The notes beneath the pieces are model-generated. The model did no database searches. It was given only the letters and a program-made list of their open reading frames with translations, and was not told where the DNA came from. 64,000 nt of DNA from Acidicapsa acidisoli (lineage in GTDB: Bacteria > Acidobacteriota > Terriglobia > Terriglobales > Acidobacteriaceae). The first letter of the stretch is position 1. Each line of letters begins with the position of its first letter. The position numbers were made by a program, and so were the translations under genes. Below, piece after piece: positions 34,931-41,975 of this stretch. The DNA lies in contig NZ_JAGSYI010000002.1 in assembly GCF_025685625.1 (NCBI RefSeq), positions 930,001 to 994,000 on the forward strand, given 5' to 3'.

Positions 34931-37066
34931 TTGTATGAGATGACAACCGAGATTAACACGCAGCCAGCAGCAATCCCGAACGCAGCCTTTGCAGCACCCA
35001 TTGCCCGCAAGGACCTCAAACAAACGTCCATGCACGGAACCGTCCTGGTGGACGAGTACGCGTGGCTTCGCGAAAAGGAGAGCCCTGAGGTCACGGCTTA
35101 TCTTGAAGCCGAAAACACCTATGCCGAGGGTGTGATGGCTCCGCTGGCTGGTTTGCGCGATGAGCTTTACGAGGAGATGCTGAGCCACATCAAACAGACG
35201 GACGTCTCCGTGCCTTATCGCGACGGCGGCTGGTGGTATTACTCGCGGACGGAAGAGGGTCTGCAGTACCCGATTCATTGCCGCAAGGCGGATCTCCCCG
35301 ATGCCGCCGAAGAAGTGATTCTGGACGGCAACAAGCTGGCCGAAGGGCACAGTTTCATGGCCATCGGCGGCACGGACGTGACCGATGATGGCCGGTGGCT
35401 GGCATACAGCGTGGACCATACGGGGTTTCGCCAGTACACGCTGCACATCAAGGATCTCAGTACGGGAGAAGTGCTGGAAGGGGTTGTGGAGCGGGTTGGC
35501 TCCGTTGTTTGGGCGGCGGACGGACTGGAAGGCGGGCGAACGCTCTTTTATACCGTCGAGGATGAGGAACAGAAACGGCAGTATCAGCTTTGGCGGCATG
35601 AACTGAGTTCCGAGCACTCGGCGGACGTGCTGGTCCTTGAGGAGCCGGACGAGCGGTTTAATCTCGGCGCGGGACGGACGCGGGACGGCAAGTTTCTGAT
35701 TCTGGAAGCGGGCAGCCATACTACGTCGGAATCGCGTTTTCTGGCTGCCGACAACCCGACAGGCGAGTGGACGCTGGTTGCTGCGCGGGAAGATGAGCAG
35801 GAATATGCGATTGACCACCGCAATGGGCTGTGGTTTATCCGCACCAACGATCGCGGGCGCAATTTCCGGCTTGTGACTGCGCCTGTGGCTACGCCGGGCC
35901 GGGAATACTGGACTGAACTGCTGGCGCACCGCAGCGAGATCATGCTGGAGGATGTCGATCTCTTTGACCGCTTCTTTGTCTGTTGCGAGCGGGAGGATGG
36001 GTTGCCTCGGCTGCGGCTGTGGAGCTTTACTGAGAACGACCGGGCGATTCAATCGAATGAGATTCGTTTTCCGGAGCCGGTCTACAGTGCGTTTCCGCAT
36101 ATCAACCGCGAATTCGACACGACCAGGTTTCGCTATGCGTATCAATCGCTGGTAACTCCGAGCTCTGTTTACGAATATGACGTCGCGGCTGCTGAATCGA
36201 CGTTGCTGAAGCAGGTCGAAGTGCCGGGTGGATTCGATCGCGAGTTATATGCTTCTGAACGCGTCTTCGCTACGGCTTCCGACGGTGTTCGGGTGCCTGT
36301 GTCGATTGTGTACCGGAAGGACAAGCGAGAAGCTGCGGGGAATCCGCTGTATGTGTATGGGTATGGATCGTATGGTTACTCGCTTCCGATCGGGTTCAAC
36401 GCCAACCGGCTCAGTTTGCTGGATCGCGGCGTGGTGATGGCGTATGCGCATATTCGCGGTGGCGGCGATCTGGGCAAGCCGTGGCACGACGCGGGCAAGA
36501 TGCTGGTGAAGCGCAACACCTTCACTGACTTCATTGGGGCCGTGGAGTATCTTACGGCACACGGATATGGCGATCCAGCGCGCGTGGCGATTGAAGGCGG
36601 CAGCGCGGGCGGATTGCTGATGGGCGCGGTCACCAATCTGAAGCCGGAGATCTTTCGCGCGGTGGTGTCTCATGTGCCGTTTGTCGACGTGATGAATACC
36701 ATGCTGGATGCTTCGCTGCCCCTCACTGTTCCCGAATACGAGGAGTGGGGAAATCCGAACGAGGCTGAGTATTTTCATTACATGCTAAGCTACTCGCCGT
36801 ATGACAATCTCAAGCAGGGAAGCTATCCGGCGATTCTGGTCAAGACGAGCCTCAATGATAGCCAGGTCATGTACTGGGAACCGGCGAAGTACGTTGCGAA
36901 GCTGCGCACACTCAAGACGGATGGCCATCCGCTGTTGCTGGTGACCAACATGGAAGCCGGTCATGGCGGCGCGAGCGGGCGGTATGACTATCTGAAGGAG
37001 ATTGCTTTCGACTACGCGTTCCTTATCAAAGAATTGGGAATCGTTGCTTCTTCGAGCGAAGAATAG
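34931..37066 (+). CDS. ptrB: Oligopeptidase B-type serine protease (S9A)
   Basis: The 711-residue enzyme has an N-terminal seven-blade propeller (about 80-420) and a C-terminal alpha/beta-hydrolase domain. The nucleophile is in EGGSAGG (Ser about 558), Asp in TSLNDSQV and His in AGHGG near the C-terminus, with the family signature AHIRGGGDLG and the entry stretch YGYGSYGYS. Oligopeptidase B cleaves small peptides after basic residues in the cytoplasm. There is no signal peptide. The frame could start at 34931 or at the ATG two codons later, MTTEINTQ. It is divergent from the TPM/LemA operon. Confidence 0.92.
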   Translation: MYEMTTEINTQPAAIPNAAFAAPIARKDLKQTSMHGTVLVDEYAWLREKESPEVTAYLEAENTYAEGVMAPLAGLRDELYEEMLSHIKQTDVSVPYRDGGWWYYSRTEEGLQYPIHCRKADLPDAAEEVILDGNKLAEGHSFMAIGGTDVTDDGRWLAYSVDHTGFRQYTLHIKDLSTGEVLEGVVERVGSVVWAADGLEGGRTLFYTVEDEEQKRQYQLWRHELSSEHSADVLVLEEPDERFNLGAGRTRDGKFLILEAGSHTTSESRFLAADNPTGEWTLVAAREDEQEYAIDHRNGLWFIRTNDRGRNFRLVTAPVATPGREYWTELLAHRSEIMLEDVDLFDRFFVCCEREDGLPRLRLWSFTENDRAIQSNEIRFPEPVYSAFPHINREFDTTRFRYAYQSLVTPSSVYEYDVAAAESTLLKQVEVPGGFDRELYASERVFATASDGVRVPVSIVYRKDKREAAGNPLYVYGYGSYGYSLPIGFNANRLSLLDRGVVMAYAHIRGGGDLGKPWHDAGKMLVKRNTFTDFIGAVEYLTAHGYGDPARVAIEGGSAGGLLMGAVTNLKPEIFRAVVSHVPFVDVMNTMLDASLPLTVPEYEEWGNPNEAEYFHYMLSYSPYDNLKQGSYPAILVKTSLNDSQVMYWEPAKYVAKLRTLKTDGHPLLLVTNMEAGHGGASGRYDYLKEIAFDYAFLIKELGIVASSSEE

Positions 37067-37138
37067 ACATTATGCCGGGGAAACACTGCGTCGGTATTTC
37101 AATTTAGCTTCACACTTTCTGTATTTATAGGGAGCTGT

Positions 37139-37963
37139 ATGTTGAAACTATTGAGCGTCACAATCCTGATGGCACTGGCTTTAGTTCCCGCCGATGCTCA
37201 AGAACCAAATCCCTCCATCGCAGCTCCCGCTACTGATGCTGTTGCTGAACGAGTAAAGGTGTACTACGGCGGCCCAGAGGTGATTCTGCCAGAGTTGCTT
37301 CCACCACCAGAATCGCTAAAGCATGACGACGAGTGCGTCAGGGAGCTGAAGGGCTACGTCAAGTTGTCGCTGCTTGTGGATTCCGAAGGCAGACCGCGCA
37401 ACGTCACCTTTAACCGCCCTCAGGGCAATGAGCTTGATCAACTTGCACTTCTTGCTGCTGAAGCCGACCGGTTTAAACCGGGGACGCTCAATGGCGTACC
37501 GGTGGCCTCTGCAATCATCATTGAAATGCGCCTACATGGCTGCGTTGTGTCAACGAAAGACAGTCCCGGCAACAATCGACTTGCCCTGAAATTCCGAAAC
37601 TTGCCGGATCAGAAAATCGATACAGCTCCTGAAGCCGAGGACGAAGTTACGCTGACCCCGGACGGCATTCAGAAAGTGGAACGGGTGGGAGGGAAGGTTT
37701 TGCCGCCCAAAGCCATCCTGAAACCGGATGCGGGGTACTCGGATTACGCGCGACGCAAAAAGATCGAGGGAGACTGTATTGTAGTACTTACCATTGATGT
37801 GCACGGCCTGCCGCAGAACGTTCACGTCACGCGGGGACTTGAGCCTGGCCTCGATGACAAAGCGATAAGTGCCGTGCGTCACTACCGCTTTCAGCCAGCC
37901 ACGTTGGATGGTATGCCTGTTCCGGTTGTAGTGTCCGCCGAGGTCCGGTTTAGGCTGTATTAG
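37139..37963 (+). CDS. Secreted protein with two TonB C-terminal domains
   Basis: The 274-residue protein has a signal peptide (LLSVTILMALALVPADAQ) and no proline-rich, membrane-anchored spacer. Two TonB_C-like domains follow: about 75-140 (VKLSLLVDSEGRPRNVTF...FKPGTLNGVPVAS) and about 190-274 (GGKVLPPKA...YARRKKIEGDCIVVLTIDVHGLPQNV...FQPATLDGMPVP). Both show the Y/F-x-P-A/G-x-x-x-G-x-P-V turn. Many Acidobacteriota have such proteins; without an anchor it cannot act as an ordinary energy transducer and may be a periplasmic partner or a sensor. The gene is in an AT-richer patch. No ExbB/ExbD gene is nearby. Confidence 0.82.
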   Translation: MLKLLSVTILMALALVPADAQEPNPSIAAPATDAVAERVKVYYGGPEVILPELLPPPESLKHDDECVRELKGYVKLSLLVDSEGRPRNVTFNRPQGNELDQLALLAAEADRFKPGTLNGVPVASAIIIEMRLHGCVVSTKDSPGNNRLALKFRNLPDQKIDTAPEAEDEVTLTPDGIQKVERVGGKVLPPKAILKPDAGYSDYARRKKIEGDCIVVLTIDVHGLPQNVHVTRGLEPGLDDKAISAVRHYRFQPATLDGMPVPVVVSAEVRFRLY

Positions 37964-37992
37964 GCTGATCGTCGGTCCGGGGCATTCTTAGC

Positions 37993-38023
37993 GACTGGCC
38001 CTCGCGACGCGCGAGGGCCAGTC
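37993..38023. terminator. Bidirectional hairpin between convergent genes
   Basis: GACTGGCCCTCGCG (37993-38006) and CGCGAGGGCCAGTC (38010-38023) pair over 14 bases around a three-base loop. It lies 29 bases after the double TonB_C gene and overlaps the stop codon of the convergent ABC exporter gene (38022). No T-tract follows. Confidence 0.65.
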
Positions 38024-39908
38024 AGCGAGTAGCTTCCGGGATGGCGTCGCCTTCGCCGGGGGCCAGAAACAGGTTGGCTTCGAGGCCGTGCTGGCGGGTG
38101 TAGAGGTCGTAGTAGCGGCCGCGCAGTTTGTATAGATCCTCGTGATTGCCGCGCTCGACTATCCGGCCGCCTTCTACCACCAGAATCTGGTCGGCGCGGC
38201 GGATGGTCGATAGTCGGTGGGCGATGACGAAGGTTGTGCGGCCCAGCATGAGCTGGTTGAGTCCGGCCTGGATCATGGCTTCGGATTCGGAATCCAGCGA
38301 ACTGGTCGCTTCGTCGAGGATGAGGATGCGCGGCTGCGCCAGCAGTGCACGGGCGATGGACAGGCGCTGGCGCTGGCCGCCCGAAAGCTTGACGCCGCGC
38401 TCGCCGACGATGGTGTCGTACTGCTCCGGGAAGCGCTCGGCGAATTCATCCACTCTGGCGGTGCGGCAGGCGAAAAGAAACTGCTCCTCTGTGGCTTCGG
38501 GGCGCGAGAACATCACGTTGTCGCGAATGGAGCCGTCGAAGAGGAATGAATCCTGCAGGACAACACCAAGCTGCGAGCGATAGCTGTTCAGGTTGACTGT
38601 GGCCAGGTCCTGCCCGTCTACGAGTACGCGTCCGGTGACCGGATTGTGGAAGGCGCAGACCAGGCTGATGATGGTGGACTTTCCGGAGCCGGAGGAGCCG
38701 ACCAGAGCCGTCACGCTTCCCGGTTCGGCGAGGAAATCTACGCCGTGCAGCACCTGTTTGCCCTCTTCGTAGGCGAACTCGACCTGTTCAAAGCGCACCC
38801 GGCCGGTGATGGGCGGCATGATTCCGGTGCGTTTGGGGTCGGCGTTCTCTTCCATCTCGGCGAGGATTTCGGTCGTCCGGTCGAGGCCGGCAAAGGCTTC
38901 GGTGAGCTGGGTGCCGATGTTCACGATCTGGAAGACGGGCGCGATCATGAAGGCGAGGAACATGTTGTAGGAGAAGTAGTCGCCGACGGTCCACGAGTGA
39001 GCCAGCACGGCGTGACCGCCCAGCCACATGACCAGTCCGGAGACGAGTCCCAGCACGGTCGTAGAGGCAGCGCCGAGAGTGCTAGTCATGGTGAGCGAGC
39101 TGATGACGTTACGGAGCAGGCGATCGACGCCTTCGCCGAAGACGCTGGCTTCGCGATCCTCGGCGTGATAGCCCTTGATGACGCGAACTCCGCCGAGCGA
39201 TTCGGTGAGCCGACCGGTAACCTCGGCGTTGATCTTGCCGCGCTCGCGGAAGATGGGCCGGATCTTTTTGAAGGCGGATTGCAGGATTATTACAAAGGCA
39301 CCGATCACCGTGAAGACGGTGAGCGTGACAATAACGCTTCTGTTCAACAGATAAAGGAAGGCGAGGATGGCGGTCAGCATTCCGCCGACGAACTCGACGA
39401 GGCCGGTGCCGATGAGATTACGGACGCCTTCGACGTCGGTCATGATGCGCGAGACGAGCGTGCCCGTGCGGTTGGCGTCGTAATAGGCCACGGAAAGGCG
39501 GCCGACGTGCTGCTGGACCTGTTTACGAAGCTCCGAGATGAGCTTCTGTCCCTCTTTGGAAAGAAGCTGGGTCAGCGAAAAGGATGAGATGGCCTGGATC
39601 ACCGTGGCCGCAAAGACAATGCCGATGAGCATGGGCAGCATCTGCGGCTTTGGGTTCTTGGACGCGAGAACGCTGTCAAGCAGGTACTTGCTCAGATAAG
39701 GAAGAGTCAGACCTGCGACAGTCTTGATAGCGACCAAGACGAAACCGACGGCGATGAGCAGACGGCGAGGCTTGACGAGAGACCAGATGGTGGGCCAGAG
39801 CTTGCGGAGATTGACCTTCTTTTTGGGTAGGTCGCTGCCGCCTTTGCCTGCACCGTGCGCGCCCCGCTCCGCACGCATCGCCATGGCGCCACCCCGCATG
39901 GTCGCCAT
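38022..39908 (-). CDS. ABC exporter, fused membrane and ATPase domains (MsbA-like)
   Basis: The 628-residue half-transporter has a polar Met/Arg/Ala-rich N-terminus, six hydrophobic helices (about residues 50-350) and an ATP-binding domain with Walker A GSSGSGKST (about 408), Q-loop, signature LSGGQRQRLSIARALL, Walker B LILDEATSSLD and H-loop IAHRLS. It works as a dimer; homologues export lipids, peptides or drugs, and the substrate is not determinable. Upstream, separated by three bases, is a small four-helix membrane protein (39912-40289), probably co-transcribed. The stop codon lies within the terminator hairpin at 37993-38023. Confidence 0.94.
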   Translation of the reverse strand: MATMRGGAMAMRAERGAHGAGKGGSDLPKKKVNLRKLWPTIWSLVKPRRLLIAVGFVLVAIKTVAGLTLPYLSKYLLDSVLASKNPKPQMLPMLIGIVFAATVIQAISSFSLTQLLSKEGQKLISELRKQVQQHVGRLSVAYYDANRTGTLVSRIMTDVEGVRNLIGTGLVEFVGGMLTAILAFLYLLNRSVIVTLTVFTVIGAFVIILQSAFKKIRPIFRERGKINAEVTGRLTESLGGVRVIKGYHAEDREASVFGEGVDRLLRNVISSLTMTSTLGAASTTVLGLVSGLVMWLGGHAVLAHSWTVGDYFSYNMFLAFMIAPVFQIVNIGTQLTEAFAGLDRTTEILAEMEENADPKRTGIMPPITGRVRFEQVEFAYEEGKQVLHGVDFLAEPGSVTALVGSSGSGKSTIISLVCAFHNPVTGRVLVDGQDLATVNLNSYRSQLGVVLQDSFLFDGSIRDNVMFSRPEATEEQFLFACRTARVDEFAERFPEQYDTIVGERGVKLSGGQRQRLSIARALLAQPRILILDEATSSLDSESEAMIQAGLNQLMLGRTTFVIAHRLSTIRRADQILVVEGGRIVERGNHEDLYKLRGRYYDLYTRQHGLEANLFLAPGEGDAIPEATR

Positions 39909-39911
39909 GGG

Positions 39912-40289
39912 CTAGACCAGCCTTGCACGACGGGCGGCGATGAAGGAGCGCACGCAGAGGATCACGTACACGAGGCAGAGGAAGGCCATGACCGCCTTGG
40001 ACTCGGTGGCCGGAGGATTTTTCACGACCGCGCCGCCGAGCATTTGAAACCACTGGATGAGTCCCATGACGGTTCCGAGAAATCCAAGCAGGCCCAGGGT
40101 CACGTTGATGTGCATGAACAGTTTCCGGCGGCCAGCGTCCGGTGAGAAAGAGAGTATGCCGAAGAGACCGAGAAGCAGGCCGAGCCATGTGGGAATGAGC
40201 GCCGTATAGTGAACGCTTCCGGTGGCGATGAAGCCGACCAGGCCGAGCGCAATGAATAAGATAGCAAAAACAATGGTAACCTTCGCCAT
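39912..40289 (-). CDS. Four-helix membrane protein of unknown function
   Basis: This 125-residue protein has four hydrophobic helices (about 4-22, 29-48, 62-84, 100-118) and a polar loop DAGRRKLFMH between the second and third. The helices carry glycine-rich patterns (GLVGFIA, GLLLGLFGIL, GLLGFLGTVMG). No domain with a function is recognised. It is three bases upstream of the ABC exporter gene on the same strand and probably in one transcript with it, so it may be an accessory subunit of that transporter. It resembles small membrane proteins often found in Acidobacteriota. Confidence 0.6.
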   Translation of the reverse strand: MAKVTIVFAILFIALGLVGFIATGSVHYTALIPTWLGLLLGLFGILSFSPDAGRRKLFMHINVTLGLLGFLGTVMGLIQWFQMLGGAVVKNPPATESKAVMAFLCLVYVILCVRSFIAARRARLV

Positions 40290-40361
40290 TCGGGCGCAAC
40301 CTCAGGGAAATAATTCCAGACACAAGTCTACTGGAAGGGATGTGTCAAGGGTACTGGAGAT

Positions 40362-40895
40362 TCAATCCTTCCGCTTGAGGCTCTGATTGAGGCTGGTTTC
40401 TTCGCAGCCGAGCCACTTCAGAATTCGCGGGATGGCCTGCTCGATCGGTTCGGAGCCATCAAGGCGCAGGGTGTTTGCTGCTCCGACTGGCGGTTGGAGG
40501 GTGGCGAGCTGGCTGTCCAGGAGCGCGGGCGGCATGAAATGGCCGGGGCGATGGGCCATTCTGTCGGCGAGGACACTGCGGGGCGGGTCGAGCCAGACGA
40601 AGCGCGCTTCGGGGAGATCGGCGGTCAGGTGCTGGCGGTAGGTTTCCTTGAGCGCCGAGCACGTCAGGATTCCGGACTGGCCCGTCTGATGCCAGTTGGC
40701 TAGAACCTCATGGAGCGTGTCGAGCCAGGGTCCGCGATCGGCGTCGTTCAGCGGAATTCCCGCGGCCATCTTTGCCTTGTTGGCGTCGGAGTGGTAGTCA
40801 TCACCCTCGGCGAATGCCCAGCCGGTTGCTTCCGCGAGCTTGCCCGCCATGTAGGACTTGCCCGAACCACTTACGCCCATCACGATAACGATCAC
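40362..40895 (-). CDS. Gluconokinase
   Basis: A 177-residue P-loop kinase that phosphorylates D-gluconate to 6-phosphogluconate with ATP, feeding the pentose phosphate or Entner-Doudoroff routes. Walker A is GVSGSGKS (7-14); the family signature FAEGDDYHSDANKAKMAAGIPLNDADRGPWL and the following CSALKETYR and LADRMAHRPGHFMPP segments are complete, giving high confidence. The C-terminus has a short extension (CEETSLNQSLKRKD). It lies seven bases downstream of the CusF-SCO gene on the same strand, so the two may be co-transcribed although the functions are unrelated. No gluconate transporter is adjacent. Confidence 0.95.
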   Translation of the reverse strand: MIVIVMGVSGSGKSYMAGKLAEATGWAFAEGDDYHSDANKAKMAAGIPLNDADRGPWLDTLHEVLANWHQTGQSGILTCSALKETYRQHLTADLPEARFVWLDPPRSVLADRMAHRPGHFMPPALLDSQLATLQPPVGAANTLRLDGSEPIEQAIPRILKWLGCEETSLNQSLKRKD

Positions 40896-40902
40896 GGATC
40901 AC

Positions 40903-41850
40903 CTAGCCGTTGGGATAGAGTTTGGCGACGTCGGAGAGCACCTGCTCCGGAGTCCAGTCATTGCCCGAATAGAAGCGGACAACTTTGCCGTCCGGACCGA
41001 TCAGTGTAGTCGAAAGGGTGTGGGTGATGGTGCCGTCCGCTTCGTTGGTAAGGCCGACGTCGAACCACTCGGCCATGGGATGCAGCTCGGCTTTGCTGGA
41101 AACGGCGAAATCCCAGTGCGCGAAGGCTTTGGGCGCCATGCTGCCCATGTAGGTTTCGCCGTAGCTCTTCAATCGCGCCGGAGTGTCTCCGTCGGGATCG
41201 AAGCTGGCGCAGAGCAGATGGGTTTTTGCGTAGAGGCCGGGGTTCGCGGCAAGGGATTTTTCGAGGACTGCGAAATTGTGCGTGACGCGCGGGCAATAGT
41301 CGGGCAGCGGGCAGCGGGTGTAGATGAAGGTCAGCAGTAAAGCCTTGCCGTGAAACTGCGCGAGGTGGATGGGGTGGCCGTCCTCATTGATGAGGCGAAA
41401 GTCGGGAACTTTGTCTCCGTAATCGGGGACGTGGTACTGGACTTTGGGAACGTAATCCGGCTTGGCCTGGCCGACGACGACGAAGTGATCGACGAAGACT
41501 GCAGCATCCGGCGTCTGCGAGACGAGCACGTCGGCGTTGATGATGTCGCCGGGGTGGAGTTCGCCGATGATGCTGGCGTCCCGCAGCTTGTAGGGCATGG
41601 TCATTGCTTCCATGAAGCCGGGGATGGCGCGGTGGTCGAGGGTGACTTCGCCGGTTGCCGGGTTGGTGGAAACTACTTTGCCGTGAAGCGGGTAGGTTTT
41701 GAACTGCTGCGGAGTGGCGTTTGCGGAATTGGTTCCGGCTGGGCGGCAACCGATCAAACCGATGACTGTGACGAGCGACAATGTCGAGAAAATGAGCGTG
41801 GAAAAAAACAGGCGTTTCACAGTCCAGTGTACAACTGGTCCGGTGGGCAA
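40903..41850 (-). CDS. Lipoprotein fusing a CusF-like copper domain to a SCO1/SenC domain
   Basis: The 315-residue protein has a lipobox signal (LSLVTVIGLIGC, Cys about 35), then a CusF/copper-binding beta-barrel (about 55-120: HGKVVSTNPATGEVTLDHRAIPGFMEAMTMPYK), then a SCO domain (about 135-310). The SCO copper-binding Cys pair is spaced as CPLPDYC rather than the common CxxxC, and the partner His is presumably in a later turn. SCO proteins insert copper into the CuA site of cytochrome c oxidase or act as thiol-redox proteins; the attached CusF-like domain would supply copper. A GTG a few codons in is an alternative start. It precedes gluconokinase on the same strand. Confidence 0.85.
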   Translation of the reverse strand: MPTGPVVHWTVKRLFFSTLIFSTLSLVTVIGLIGCRPAGTNSANATPQQFKTYPLHGKVVSTNPATGEVTLDHRAIPGFMEAMTMPYKLRDASIIGELHPGDIINADVLVSQTPDAAVFVDHFVVVGQAKPDYVPKVQYHVPDYGDKVPDFRLINEDGHPIHLAQFHGKALLLTFIYTRCPLPDYCPRVTHNFAVLEKSLAANPGLYAKTHLLCASFDPDGDTPARLKSYGETYMGSMAPKAFAHWDFAVSSKAELHPMAEWFDVGLTNEADGTITHTLSTTLIGPDGKVVRFYSGNDWTPEQVLSDVAKLYPNG

Positions 41851-41975
41851 ATTCCCATGGATGTTCAGTTCGGGACCGGTTCCCAGAGCGGGAGTCTTTC
41901 TGAGCGCGACACCGATGTCGCACTTATTGGCCGCGTCTGCGCCTTAAGATTAGGAGCGGACGGGAACGCTGAGAG

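Noticed and set aside
33444-34943. 499-residue plus-strand frame across LemA and TPM genes
   Set aside because: It spans two clear genes on the other strand and its Ala/Thr/Glu-rich middle is the reverse of the glycine-rich TPM tail.
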